This document shows positions 1-8,145 of a stretch of DNA of 64,000 nt, piece after piece (the stretch's first letter is position 1; every line of letters starts with the position of its first letter). The translations under genes were made by a program, and so were the position numbers. Source of the DNA: Prevotella sp. KH2C16. Lineage in GTDB: Bacteria; Bacteroidota; Bacteroidia; Bacteroidales; Bacteroidaceae. The stretch spans positions 1 to 64,000 of the forward strand of contig NZ_FOOW01000002.1 of the NCBI RefSeq assembly GCF_900113305.1. Direction: 5' to 3'. Below the pieces are notes generated by a model, which ran no database searches, was not told the origin of the DNA, and saw only the letters and a program-made list of their open reading frames with translations.

Positions 1-1386
1 GCACAGAAAGGAACGCAGTTCGTATTCTCTGACTTGGGGACATACAAGCCCGGAGAATGGAACGTGTATTCGGAAATCAAAAGAAAACTGGTGGAGGACT
101 ACCATATCCCGTCCTACGAGGTACGCTTCATTCAAGAATGTAAGAACGAAAAAGCAAAGAAGGCGATGGTGGATGCCATGAACCGTGGCGACATCCGCAT
201 CATCTTCGGTTCCACGTCCATGTTGGGCACGGGCGTGAACGCACAGCAGCGTGCCGTGGCCGTGCATCATCTTGACACGCCCTGGCGACCATCGGACTTG
301 GAACAACGCAACGGGCGAGCCGTTCGTAAGGGAAACCTTATCGCCAAGGAGTTTGCGGACAACAAGGTCGATGTGATTATCTATGCCGTGGAGCGTTCGC
401 TGGACAGCTACAAGTTCAATTTGCTTCACAACAAGCAGCTTTTCATCAACCAGCTGAAGACCAACACGCTGGGCAGCCGTACCATCGACGAGGGTTCGAT
501 GGACGAGGACAGCGGAATGAACTTCTCCGAGTACGTGGCGGTGCTTTCGGGCAACACTGATCTCTTGGAGAAGGCAAGGTTGGACAAGAAGATTGCCACC
601 TTGGAATCCGAGCGCAAGAACTTCATACGCGAGCGTGATGCCGCGACAGGAAAGTTGGCGGAGATTGACAGTTCAGTGTCCTTCCATTCTGATAAGATCA
701 AGGAGGCGAAGGCGGACTTGGCTCTCTTTGAGCAGCGTGTGGAGCGTGATAAGGAGGGACTGCCCGTCAATAAACTGACGATAAAGGGTGTGGAGGACAG
801 TACCGATATCAAGGTAATCGCAGCCCGCTTGCATGAGATCGACGAGAAGGCACGCACCAAGGGCGAGTACAACAAAATTGGTGGGATTTACGGCTTTTCC
901 GTCATGGTCAAGACGGAGAGCAGTTCAAAGAACCTGTTCGATTGCTCGGTGAACCGCTTTTTTGTCAAGGGACAGGAGAGCATCTACTATACCTATAATA
1001 ACGGTAAGTTGGCGACAGACCCGAAACTTGCCTGTGAGAACTTCTTGGGTGCCTTGGAGCGTATCCCGAAGGTGATAGAGTCGCATGAGAAGGAAATGGC
1101 AAAGGTTGTGGCCAACAAGGACGTTTACACCAACATTGCCAACAGCTCTTGGAAGAAAGAGGACGAGCTGCGTGCGCTCAAAGGGGAGGCAGCAGAACTT
1201 GACAGAAAGATTGCGCTTACGCTTGCACCGCCGGAGGAGGAAAAAGAGGAAACGGAGGAAATGAAGCAAGGAGAGAACTTGTCCGACAATAATCATTCTG
1301 CCGGAATAAAGAACAAGAGTTATCCTGCTCAAGACAAGGAAGAAGACTACCGTTCACAAAACTTCAGACCCAAATGGAGACACTAA
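1..1386 (+). CDS. SNF2-type helicase, C-terminal part (gene runs off left edge)
   Basis: The reading frame is open from base 1, so this is the 3' part of a longer gene. The visible protein begins inside the C-terminal RecA-like helicase domain. A stretch reading GSTSMLGTGVNAQQR is followed by QRNGRAVRKGN near bases 301-335, which is the arginine-containing motif VI of superfamily 2 helicases. After it comes a long charged, coiled-coil-like region and an acidic, low-complexity tail. Proteins of this kind on Bacteroides conjugative elements are usually close to 2,000 residues and carry an N6-adenine methylase domain upstream, which cannot be seen here. A role in anti-restriction or DNA handling of the element is likely by family; the domain left of the window is inferred. 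Confidence 0.8.
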   Translation, partial: AQKGTQFVFSDLGTYKPGEWNVYSEIKRKLVEDYHIPSYEVRFIQECKNEKAKKAMVDAMNRGDIRIIFGSTSMLGTGVNAQQRAVAVHHLDTPWRPSDLEQRNGRAVRKGNLIAKEFADNKVDVIIYAVERSLDSYKFNLLHNKQLFINQLKTNTLGSRTIDEGSMDEDSGMNFSEYVAVLSGNTDLLEKARLDKKIATLESERKNFIRERDAATGKLAEIDSSVSFHSDKIKEAKADLALFEQRVERDKEGLPVNKLTIKGVEDSTDIKVIAARLHEIDEKARTKGEYNKIGGIYGFSVMVKTESSSKNLFDCSVNRFFVKGQESIYYTYNNGKLATDPKLACENFLGALERIPKVIESHEKEMAKVVANKDVYTNIANSSWKKEDELRALKGEAAELDRKIALTLAPPEEEKEETEEMKQGENLSDNNHSAGIKNKSYPAQDKEEDYRSQNFRPKWRH

Positions 1387-1420
1387 TAGAAATACATTGA
1401 TGATAATTATTATTAAGTCA

Positions 1421-1463
1421 GTTAGATTTTGGCAATAATCTCTGTTTATTGCCAAAATCTAAC
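1421..1463. terminator. Perfect 18-bp hairpin between convergent genes
   Basis: Bases 1421-1438 and 1446-1463 are exact reverse complements (GTTAGATTTTGGCAATAA and its complement) around a 7-base loop. It lies between the convergent ends of the helicase gene and abiEii, and T or A runs follow on both sides, so a bidirectional terminator is the simplest reading. Confidence 0.6.
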
Positions 1464-1568
1464 TAATTTTTATAATAGCTCACTCGTCTTGTCCCAATAG
1501 AAGAAGGCTTCCGGTAATATTTTTCAATTTATTGAGTTTTGTTTAGAACTATGTCCTAACAAATACAA

Positions 1569-1597
1569 GATTTTGGCAATAATACCATTTTATTGCC
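1569..1597. repeat. Second copy of the GGCAATAA hairpin motif
   Basis: AGATTTTGGCAATAA from the upstream hairpin recurs at 1569. Arms GGCAATAA (1575-1582) and TTATTGCC (1590-1597) again flank a 7-base loop. It may be a second terminator for abiEii, whose stop is at 1633, or a duplicated recognition site. Confidence 0.5.
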
Positions 1598-1632
1598 GAA
1601 CCCCTGCCTTATTCTATAATCGTAAGTATTGG

Positions 1633-2640
1633 CTATAGGATACCTCTAAATCTCCTCTGAAGTTCTGACATGCCTTCCAACAATTCCTCAAACGATGGCT
1701 TATTCCCATAAATCATAGACTCCTTCATCGCTTCAAAGTCCGCTCTCCATATATCAAGAATGTCCTCTCTGGGGATAAGCTGGAGGCGTTTGCGTACATC
1801 AGGTGTATAATCTACATCCCGCACAGAGGTATAAATCTCTCGATGATGGCGGATAGATTCCCATAAGGCATCATCTGTGACTGCATTCCTTGCAAAATCC
1901 TTATTCATCATGACATACAGATCATAAAGGTGTCGGCTTTTGCGTTCTGCTATCATTCCATGTCTTGGAACAGAGAATAGCTCGTGAAGCAGGAATACCT
2001 TTTCAAGAAATGTCTTTGCGGGAATAGCAGTATAAATGATACTGTCGGTCAATGGCATAACAGGGAGGTTCTCACCAAGGATACTTTTGATTTGTATTGG
2101 CTCCGTCGGTTCAAGTAAAGAACGCGCGCTGACTTCCAAAACAACATCGGGGCGAAGATACATAAGTGCCTTATCAAAGACAGACTTGTAATGAAGATAA
2201 ATTTGGCGTGGTTCTGGATAAGTATTGTCGCCTTCACCATTGGGCTGGGCATCGACCGTAACGAACAAATGCAATCCCTCATGTTTCACCTCTTTGCAGA
2301 TCATGGGTGTCAGCTCCTCCAAAACGAAGAGCGACGATGCCTTTCGCAATTTCTTGATTTGTTTTTTGGTAAGGTCTCCTTCTTGTATACCAAGAATTAC
2401 AGGATCCACCGCAATATCTATATCTTCCGAGAACCGATCTATTAGTTTCCAACCTTTGCTCAGACTTGTACCGCCCTTGAAAACAAGATGCCTGGCAACA
2501 GGCAGTGCAAAGACTACCTGCAGGATTGCGGTTACCCAGAAATCTTTCTCAATAACTTGGGCAGGCAGTCCAACCTTATGTGCAACTGATTCATAGACGC
2601 TTTTTCGCTGTGAATCTGATAATTCCAAAAACTTATTCAT
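1633..2640 (-). CDS. abiEii: AbiEii-family nucleotidyltransferase toxin
   Basis: This 335-residue protein is the toxin half of an AbiE type IV toxin-antitoxin system. Such proteins are cytoplasmic nucleotidyltransferases that arrest growth, often upon phage infection. The family motif is visible as GGTSLSK at residues 56-62 followed by SEDID at 71-75, which hold the DNA polymerase beta-like fold's nucleotide-binding and metal-binding residues. Length matches the family at about 300-340 residues. The start codon overlaps the end of the antitoxin gene by 8 bases, indicating translational coupling. The pair probably protects or stabilises the mobile element that carries it. The assignment by motif is firm; phage defence in this host is inferred. 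Confidence 0.85.
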   Translation of the reverse strand: MNKFLELSDSQRKSVYESVAHKVGLPAQVIEKDFWVTAILQVVFALPVARHLVFKGGTSLSKGWKLIDRFSEDIDIAVDPVILGIQEGDLTKKQIKKLRKASSLFVLEELTPMICKEVKHEGLHLFVTVDAQPNGEGDNTYPEPRQIYLHYKSVFDKALMYLRPDVVLEVSARSLLEPTEPIQIKSILGENLPVMPLTDSIIYTAIPAKTFLEKVFLLHELFSVPRHGMIAERKSRHLYDLYVMMNKDFARNAVTDDALWESIRHHREIYTSVRDVDYTPDVRKRLQLIPREDILDIWRADFEAMKESMIYGNKPSFEELLEGMSELQRRFRGIL

Positions 2641-3238
2641 ATAGGCTTATTATAAATTCCCTTACCTTTGAAGTCATTAGTTTAAGATCTGCAGCTTGAA
2701 GGCGGGGATTTTCATTCAACTTTACTTTAATGAGAGCTATCTGTTCCTCCGTCAGATTCTCCACCTTCCAGTCTTTAAGAGCCATTGTCAGGAGAAGAGC
2801 CAACTGACTGCGAATGGCAAAATATCTGGGGGAGGAACGCTTGAACTTGATGTTTTTACCCTCGCCAAGGTTTATAGTGCGTGATGCCCCATCGGTTAAG
2901 TAAACAACATTCATTGGCACCTGCTGGGTCAGTCCCAGCTGGTATTGGGCAAAAAGTCCCGTTGGAACTATCTTTGCCCCATCTCTTTTTGCCATCGCCT
3001 TGGCAATGTCTTCAAGCGATGGGGAAACCACTCCAAGCCCATATACCTTTTCTATTTTAGGGTAGCAATAGATGCCACGTGCTACCCTAAGTATCAGTCC
3101 TTTTTCCGTGAGGCGCTCCAATGCCTTATTGACTGCGTTCCGATTTCCATACGAAACAAAATCCCCTATAAAAAACACAGAACCTCTTCCGCACTTTTTT
3201 GACTTGGCAAGTATCTTGTTTTCAATACTTTCACTCAT
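2633..3238 (-). CDS. abiEi: AbiEi-like antitoxin / winged-helix regulator (DUF6088 type)
   Basis: This 201-residue protein directly precedes and overlaps abiEii, the standard antitoxin-first order. The N-terminal 70 residues look like a winged helix-turn-helix (a segment reading NAVNKALERLTEKGLILRV, then RGIYCYP), as in AbiEi antitoxins that repress their own promoter. The C-terminal part, with a GLTQQVP then NVVYLTDG pattern, resembles the domain that counters the toxin in this family. In type IV systems the antitoxin acts without stable binding to the toxin. A perfect inverted repeat lies just upstream and is a good candidate operator. Confidence is high for the pair and moderate for the exact subfamily. 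Confidence 0.8.
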   Translation of the reverse strand: MSESIENKILAKSKKCGRGSVFFIGDFVSYGNRNAVNKALERLTEKGLILRVARGIYCYPKIEKVYGLGVVSPSLEDIAKAMAKRDGAKIVPTGLFAQYQLGLTQQVPMNVVYLTDGASRTINLGEGKNIKFKRSSPRYFAIRSQLALLLTMALKDWKVENLTEEQIALIKVKLNENPRLQAADLKLMTSKVREFIISLYE

Positions 3239-3254
3239 ATTTATACTTTACTTT

Positions 3255-3283
3255 TGTCGCGAAAGAATATATTTTTCGCGACA
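3255..3283. promoter_or_regulatory. Candidate operator upstream of the abiE pair
   Basis: TGTCGCGAAA at 3255-3264 and its exact reverse complement at 3274-3283 flank a 9-base AT-rich spacer. The repeat ends about 17 bases before the AbiEi start codon, where the promoter should be. AbiEi proteins are known to bind inverted repeats in their own promoter, so this is the likely autoregulatory site. Confidence 0.65.
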
Positions 3284-3384
3284 GCAAAGGTACATATTAA
3301 ATTTTATAATTTGAAAGAAATCCAGAAAAAATACACGCCCGTCAAAAATTATGGTTGTCGATTGGTAAAATGGATACGGATATA

Positions 3385-3693
3385 CTATAGAGCATTCCGC
3401 TCTATAAGTATCTCATCTATTCTTTCCCGCAAGAACAGCAATCGTCCATTGGCTTTGAGGTAAGGTATTTTCCCGGCCCAAACCCAGTTGTAGATAGTCT
3501 TTTGTTCTACTTTGAGTATCTTGGATACATCTATAATGTCCAGATATTCCGGTTTAAGGGGTGGACGGACAGTCGTATCTACAGATTGCTCTTGCAGGAC
3601 AAGCAGGCGGTCGAGTTTATCCTCGACATTCCTCAGCTTGTCGAACAGGCGTTTCTGCCAAGTATCTTCTGTATCGTAGTCTATGTACGGCAT
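3385..3693 (-). CDS. Excisionase-type helix-turn-helix protein
   Basis: This 102-residue protein has a charged helical N-terminus of about 45 residues. It is followed by a MerR/excisionase-like helix-turn-helix: [20 protein letters not shown], then [20 protein letters not shown]. That signature, with a W-x(3)-G-K-I-P-x(2)-K-x(2)-G-R pattern, belongs to the HTH_17 family, whose members on integrative elements act as excision factors or regulators. The start overlaps the end of the primase gene by 13 bases, so the two are translated together. A role in excision or replication control is inferred, since no integrase is visible. Identity as a small DNA-binding protein is secure. Confidence 0.75.
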   Translation of the reverse strand: MPYIDYDTEDTWQKRLFDKLRNVEDKLDRLLVLQEQSVDTTVRPPLKPEYLDIIDVSKILKVEQKTIYNWVWAGKIPYLKANGRLLFLRERIDEILIERNAL

Positions 3694-5741
3694 AGTTCTC
3701 CTTTTTGATAGTTACCATTGGTATCCTGTGCCAAGATACGCTGTTCTTTCATGTAGGCGATGTACTTCTTTGCGGTTCTATCCTTGATTTCCATCTCTCG
3801 CATCAGAACCTCACAAAGCTCTTGGTAAGTGAGCTTAAATGAATTTCGGAAGGCTTCCCTGACAACGCCAATAAGCTCATCGGTCTTGCGCTTTTCCTTG
3901 TCTTCCTTGGACTTCTCTCCACGATAGACGTGCATATCCTCTGCCTTGTCCCAGCCGAAAAGCATCATCGGTACGTCCAACGGGCTTCCGTCACGGACTT
4001 TCAACGCCTTTACGACCGAGTATTCGGGATTGTCATCTTTCTCTATGGAGAGAATACCTGCCGCCTTGCGTTGAAGTTCCGAGCCGATGTGTCCACGGAG
4101 TTTGATGCCATTCGGTACGAAGTGTAGCACGCAGATAATGCAGGTATTGTAGATCCCTGCCAAGCGGTAAAGTTCATCCACAATGGCTATGCTCTCCGTT
4201 TCATCGTTGGCTGAACGTATCAGGTCGGCTATTCCGTCAATCACCACGAGGTGGATACCTCCATGCCTGTGATGGAACAAGTCCATACTCTCGCGGATAA
4301 GTTTCAGCCTGTCCTTGCGAGACAGAGAGGCGAGGTACAGGGAGTGGTAAAACTCCGGTACTGCGGTCAATGAAGCCCGGCGGAGTGTCTTGCCTAAATT
4401 CTTGTGCAACTGTGCCCCAGACTGCTCCGTGTCATAGTGCAGGACCGCCAAGCCCTTGGGATTGGCGGTAATCTCCAATCCCAATGTTTTTTCTATCGGC
4501 AGTCGTTCTTCTCTCAACGCCCCGGCAAGGATGGCTCCGACATAGTTGCTCTTGCCCGTACCCTCGCCTCCGGTGATGCAGAACAAATTATCCTGCGTGC
4601 CGAGTGGCACACCGTTTATTGCCACCACCGACTTGGAAATATCTGGTGGGTTCTCATAGTCTATCTCACAGGAACGTAACATCATCATGGTTTGGCTGTA
4701 TAGGTCTGAGAACATCTTGGCAAGCAGTTCTTTCAGTTCCTTTGCCCCGTTGCCCAAGGCAAAGAAATCAGAAATATCTTTTTCAGATTTCGTGCCGCTT
4801 AGCGGAAGGGAAAGATTCAATACCTTGTATTCTGTTAAATGTTCAGCCTGTTTATACGCCTCCCTTACACCGGTCTCATCCGCATCATACAAGAGTATGA
4901 TATGCCGAAAGCGAAGTTGAAGGCTTTCGATGATACTTTCTGGTATCTGTGCCGTTTCACTGTTGAAGCAGATTGCATTGAAGCCGTGTGCATACAATGA
5001 GAGCACATCCTTTTCCCCGCCTGTGATGAAGAGTATATCGCCTTTAGTGGGAATCTGTTCCATACCGAAGCAATAAGTGACTGGCATCCGTCCGCCATAG
5101 AGAAAGCGAATTTTTGGACTATGAGGGCGATATATCTTGACATAGCCGTTTCCGATATAGGCAAACATAGGTTCCGTAGGTGATCCATAAAGTTCAAACT
5201 TTTTGCCTTCAGCAGATACACTTTCATAGCGTTTAAGACTCCGTACACGAAAGCGTCGGAGTGTATCCTCATGGATACCGTAATGCGCCCAATAGTTCAG
5301 CAATCCATCGTTAAAAGGCTGTATCTCGAAACTGTATGGGCACTCTTCCGTACTTTTGGCAATATCAGCCTTAGGACTGGAAACGATCGGGCTTTTATGG
5401 GTCAGTACAGCACGCTTGCCACACTTCTCACCGTCATACAAAGAATACAGTCCAAGTTCTTGGACGATGATTTTCAAGACTTCGGAAAAATCGGTTTTCA
5501 GGTTTAGGTCACGCATGGTTGCCACAAACCAAAAGCAATCCCCCGAATAGGTGGTATCCCCATGATCATAGAACTTATAGGATGAACTCTTCCTGTCATA
5601 GTAGATATGGCATGAAGCCCGCCTGTCGTCATAAAAAGGACTGCGGAAGTTTCGGTGAAGGTTCACCTCAAAGCCAAGGAAATGGGAAAACACATTAAGT
5701 CCTCCTTGTGTAAGTGAGAGTATCTGTTCCTTATCTATCAT
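3681..5741 (-). CDS. Toprim primase / RepA-like ATPase fusion
   Basis: This 686-residue protein combines two replication activities. The first 100 residues resemble the degenerate zinc-finger-like N-terminus of DnaG-type primases. A toprim domain follows, with GGEKD near residue 241 and the paired acidic residues YDADE at 285-289, which bind metal in primer synthesis. From about residue 375 comes a RecA/RepA-type ATPase with Walker A GGEGTGKS at 391-398 and Walker B LVVIDG near 498. The C-terminal 70 residues look like a winged helix. Such proteins initiate replication of excised mobile elements and plasmids in Bacteroidetes. It sits in a tight run of overlapping genes with two HTH proteins, probably one operon. 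Confidence 0.85.
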   Translation of the reverse strand: MIDKEQILSLTQGGLNVFSHFLGFEVNLHRNFRSPFYDDRRASCHIYYDRKSSSYKFYDHGDTTYSGDCFWFVATMRDLNLKTDFSEVLKIIVQELGLYSLYDGEKCGKRAVLTHKSPIVSSPKADIAKSTEECPYSFEIQPFNDGLLNYWAHYGIHEDTLRRFRVRSLKRYESVSAEGKKFELYGSPTEPMFAYIGNGYVKIYRPHSPKIRFLYGGRMPVTYCFGMEQIPTKGDILFITGGEKDVLSLYAHGFNAICFNSETAQIPESIIESLQLRFRHIILLYDADETGVREAYKQAEHLTEYKVLNLSLPLSGTKSEKDISDFFALGNGAKELKELLAKMFSDLYSQTMMMLRSCEIDYENPPDISKSVVAINGVPLGTQDNLFCITGGEGTGKSNYVGAILAGALREERLPIEKTLGLEITANPKGLAVLHYDTEQSGAQLHKNLGKTLRRASLTAVPEFYHSLYLASLSRKDRLKLIRESMDLFHHRHGGIHLVVIDGIADLIRSANDETESIAIVDELYRLAGIYNTCIICVLHFVPNGIKLRGHIGSELQRKAAGILSIEKDDNPEYSVVKALKVRDGSPLDVPMMLFGWDKAEDMHVYRGEKSKEDKEKRKTDELIGVVREAFRNSFKLTYQELCEVLMREMEIKDRTAKKYIAYMKEQRILAQDTNGNYQKGELCRT

Positions 5742-6123
5742 AATTGTCTTGTCGGTTTTTAGGGTTAAGGCATGAACTCATGATAAGGTTGTCCTTGAAA
5801 CGGTTGAGCCGACCAAGAACCTCATCATTCCTCATGCCGGAAACACGGAGGCGGTTGCACTTTACGGCAATAAGGATTGACTTGAAGAAGTAACGCACAT
5901 CTCCACTCTCCGTGTAGCGATACCGCACCAACTGCTTCTTGCGCCATCGGTAAAGGGTTGACTCTGAAACATTCAGAGTCCCGATAAGGTCTTTGGTGGT
6001 CATCTCCAGCTCATCATCTATATCCTGAATAAGACGGGAGGTGCGTGCGACATACTGTTCAATTCTATTGAGCCTGTCTATCAGTTCCTGATAGGCCTGG
6101 CTTTCTATTGCGATTATTTCCAT
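5731..6123 (-). CDS. Helix-turn-helix protein of the mobile element
   Basis: This 130-residue protein begins with a heptad-like helix of about 45 residues, suggesting dimerisation. A helix-turn-helix of the excisionase/MerR class follows: MTTKDLIGTLNVSESTLYRW, then RKKQLVRYRYTESGDVRYF. The C-terminal third is basic. It resembles the small regulators found upstream of primase genes on Bacteroides elements. The stop overlaps the primase start by 11 bases and the XRE gene ends only 6 bases upstream, so it is in the same transcription unit. Its precise role, excision or replication control, cannot be told from sequence. Confidence 0.7.
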   Translation of the reverse strand: MEIIAIESQAYQELIDRLNRIEQYVARTSRLIQDIDDELEMTTKDLIGTLNVSESTLYRWRKKQLVRYRYTESGDVRYFFKSILIAVKCNRLRVSGMRNDEVLGRLNRFKDNLIMSSCLNPKNRQDNYDR

Positions 6124-6129
6124 CTTCCA

Positions 6130-6465
6130 TCATAATTTGGTGTGTACGACAATATGTTGCGGTCCAAGATCCTTGACAAGGTCTATTACGCTGTTGTATG
6201 TGTCCCGATCAAACACATCGATAATCAACTGCGCCAATGGAAGTGGTTTTACCTGCCTCTTCCTTGCAATAGATGCAAGCAGGTCGCTCTCATCCATCCC
6301 CAAGACCTTGGCAAAGTTACAAATCTGTACGATACTCATTGACACAGTTCCTGCCTCCCATCTTGAGATGGTACTTGAGCTAACTTTCAGTTTTTCAGCG
6401 ACATACTCTTGTGAGTAAGCCTTATGCTCTCGCTTCTCCTTTAGGATTTTGTGCAACTGTTTCAT
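6130..6465 (-). CDS. XRE-family transcriptional regulator
   Basis: This 111-residue protein carries a canonical Cro/CI helix-turn-helix near its N-terminus: YSQEYVAEKLKVSSSTISRW, then EAGTVSMSIVQICNFAKVLG. An internal ATG at 6465 is chosen because the frame upstream of it encodes 12 residues with no family likeness. The C-terminal 40 residues do not look like a known sensor domain. As the first gene of the leftward run, it probably controls the HTH, primase and excisionase genes behind it. Dyads containing TGCAAG lie upstream and are candidate binding sites. The DNA-binding role is clear; the targets are inferred. Confidence 0.8.
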   Translation of the reverse strand: MKQLHKILKEKREHKAYSQEYVAEKLKVSSSTISRWEAGTVSMSIVQICNFAKVLGMDESDLLASIARKRQVKPLPLAQLIIDVFDRDTYNSVIDLVKDLGPQHIVVHTKL

Positions 6466-6529
6466 ATGTATAAAGTTACAAAGACACCTAAATTTAAGCA
6501 ACCCGCTTCATTCAAATGTTTGCATCCCA

Positions 6530-6545
6530 TGCAAGGTGGCTTGCA
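6530..6545. promoter_or_regulatory. TGCAAG-N4-CTTGCA dyad upstream of the XRE gene
   Basis: This perfect 6-base dyad with a 4-base spacer lies 65 bases upstream of the XRE start codon. The same words recur in the longer inverted repeat at 6676-6727. It is a plausible operator for the adjacent regulator, but no binding evidence exists. Confidence 0.45.
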
Positions 6546-6675
6546 TTAAGTGCAGGTGAATATAATGAACGATGTCAGCATAGGATGATTTATTTGGTTT
6601 CTATTGATTATATATACGGAAAAACAATGTAACCGATCCGATTTGCAGATAAACCAAATAAAGACTTCACAGGAG

Positions 6676-6727
6676 CCAGTGCAAGGTGCAAGGCCCTTTA
6701 TATAGAAGGACTTGCACCTTGTACTGG
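6676..6727. repeat. 17-bp inverted repeat containing GCAAGGTGCAAG
   Basis: Arms 6676-6692 and 6711-6727 are reverse complements with a single mismatch, around an 18-base centre. GCAAGGTG also occurs at 6531-6538. It lies in the long gap (6466-7050) between the XRE gene and msrBA and could be a regulator site or a recombinase arm site near the end of the element. Confidence 0.5.
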
Positions 6728-6769
6728 AAAGTGTAGCAGTAAAATGTCTAAATATTTATGGCACAGAGA

Positions 6770-6801
6770 TTTGGAGGTTAGTACAATTTTATATATCTTT
6801 G
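6770..6801 (+). promoter_or_regulatory. Bacteroidetes-type promoter facing an apparently gene-free stretch
   Basis: TTTG at 6770-6773, a 20-base spacer and TATCTTTG at 6794-6801 match the Bacteroidetes housekeeping promoter. No coding frame of usable length follows; the ATG at 6894 opens a frame of only six codons. Confidence 0.6.
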
Positions 6802-6807
6802 TACCCA

Positions 6808-7003
6808 AGAAAAGAGAGCAGTTGTGCTTTCAAAAGGTAGTCAGAAAGGTAGGCATTAAGCGGTCAGAATACTGCTACAAAAATGCTACACAGATGATTT
6901 GCCAAAATACATAGAAGATTTATATACAACGAGATACGAGGGCTTGGTTCACAAGCCTCCCTTTCCGCAAAAAGACTTGCTCCTGAAGGGCAAGTCTTTT
7001 TTG
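6808..7003 (+). ncRNA. Candidate small RNA or left-over leader at the element boundary
   Basis: A consensus promoter (ending 6801) and a strong intrinsic terminator (6969-7003) bracket about 195 bases without a credible reading frame. The segment also contains a short hairpin, GGCTTG-N5-CAAGCC, near 6952-6968. A small RNA is one reading. The other is that this is the leader of a gene displaced or truncated by integration of the mobile element. Nothing identifies a known RNA family. Confidence 0.35.
6969..7003. terminator. Strong intrinsic terminator
   Basis: AAAAAGACTTGC (6969-6980) pairs exactly with GCAAGTCTTTTT (6990-7001), followed by more T. The A run on the other side means it could also end the leftward msrBA transcript, which stops at 7051. 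Confidence 0.8.
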
Positions 7004-7050
7004 TTTTTCAGAGGCTTGCGGCAGAGCCTGCTGCCATTCTGCGAGTCGCC

Positions 7051-8145
7051 CTATTCTTTCATCTTTGCCTTGCGGGCATACTCGAAGAGCGACTGCGGCA
7101 GGTGGCAATAGCCTGCGGGGTTCTTGTCGAGGTAGTCCTGATGATACTCTTCTGCATCGTAGAAGTTCTTGAGCGGTTTCACCTCGACGACGATGGGCTG
7201 CGTCTGCTTCTTCTGCTGCTCGGCCATCACTTTGCGAATCGTGGGCAGGTCGGCCTCGTCGGTATAATAGATGCCCGTGCGATACTGTGTGCCGCGGTCG
7301 TGTCCTTGCTGGTTGAGGGTGGTCGGGTCGATGGCTGCAAAATACATATTGAGCAGAAACTCAAGGCTGATGACGGCCGGGTCGTACTGGATGTGCACGG
7401 TTTCGGCAAACTGCGTCTTGTCCGTACACACTTCCTCGTAGGTGGGATTCTTGGTAATGCCGTTGGCATAGCCCACCTTCGTGTTCTCTACTCCTGCTAT
7501 CTGCTTGAAGTAATGCTCGGTGCCCCAGAAGCATCCTCCTGCCAAATAAATCTCTTTCATATCTTGTTTGTTGATTAATTTCAAGTAGGTGCCATAGCCT
7601 TTCTCGGCCATCTCCTCCTCGGGAATGAAGCGCAGCGACGCGCTGTTGATGCAGTAGCGCAGGCCGCCCGATTCCTTTGGGCCGTCGTTGAACACATGGC
7701 CGAGGTGCGCGTTGCCGAGTTTGCTGCGCACTTCGGTGCGCGTCATGCCGTGCGAACGGTCGGTCTTGTCCGTTATGAGGTTCTCGTCGATAGGTTTCGA
7801 GAAGGCCGGCCATCCGCATCCGGAGTCGTATTTGTCGGTGGAGAGGAAGAGAGGCTGTCCCGTGGTGATGTCTACATAGATGCCCTTGCGGAACTCCTGG
7901 TCGTAGGCGTTGCTGTAAGGGCGCTCGGTGGCGGCATGCTGGGTTACCTCGAACTGTTCGGGCGTGAGCATCCTGCGAAGCTCTTCTTCCGAAGGGCGGG
8001 CATAACGGTTGGTGTCGTTTATTTGTATCTTGTCGTTCATCCTGCTGTTTTTTTCAGAAACTTTTGGCGTTTGTCCGTTTGTTTGACACGACTGTAAAAA
8101 TAAGACCAGTATTAATGCTGCGAGATCTGACATCCTTTTCTTCAT
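7051..8145 (-). CDS. msrBA: Lipoprotein MsrB-MsrA methionine sulfoxide reductase fusion
   Basis: This 364-residue protein repairs both R- and S-methionine sulfoxide in envelope proteins. A signal peptide ends in a lipobox-like LQSC at residue 20. The MsrB domain follows (about 45-185) with GCGWPAF, HLGH at 147-150 and the catalytic cysteine in RYCIN at 165. The two CxxC zinc pairs of some MsrB are absent. The MsrA domain begins near 198 and carries GCFWG at 204-208 with catalytic C205. The start codon lies inside the end of the upstream GH28-like gene, a 92-base overlap on the same strand in another frame. The shorter start at M36 would lose the lipobox, so the long form is preferred. Confidence 0.9.
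   Translation of the reverse strand: MKKRMSDLAALILVLFLQSCQTNGQTPKVSEKNSRMNDKIQINDTNRYARPSEEELRRMLTPEQFEVTQHAATERPYSNAYDQEFRKGIYVDITTGQPLFLSTDKYDSGCGWPAFSKPIDENLITDKTDRSHGMTRTEVRSKLGNAHLGHVFNDGPKESGGLRYCINSASLRFIPEEEMAEKGYGTYLKLINKQDMKEIYLAGGCFWGTEHYFKQIAGVENTKVGYANGITKNPTYEEVCTDKTQFAETVHIQYDPAVISLEFLLNMYFAAIDPTTLNQQGHDRGTQYRTGIYYTDEADLPTIRKVMAEQQKKQTQPIVVEVKPLKNFYDAEEYHQDYLDKNPAGYCHLPQSLFEYARKAKMKE

Larger units (their letters stand above)
1..6900. mobile_element. One end of an integrated mobile element (partial)
   Basis: This stretch groups functions typical of Bacteroidetes integrative or mobilizable elements: a giant helicase gene cut by the window edge, an AbiE toxin-antitoxin pair, two small helix-turn-helix proteins, a primase/ATPase and an XRE regulator. 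The genes from 3385 to 6465 overlap or nearly touch on the minus strand. From about 7.0 kb onward the genes are ordinary chromosomal ones (MsrB-MsrA, GH28). The boundary is inferred from content only. No integrase, relaxase, tRNA or recognisable direct repeat is visible, so the exact end, placed near 6.9 kb, is a guess. Confidence 0.6.

Noticed and set aside
6945-6970. tRNA T-arm-like stem (GGCTT...AAGCC with GTTCA)
   Set aside because: The loop does not align with the TTCRANY consensus and no acceptor, D or anticodon arm fits around it.
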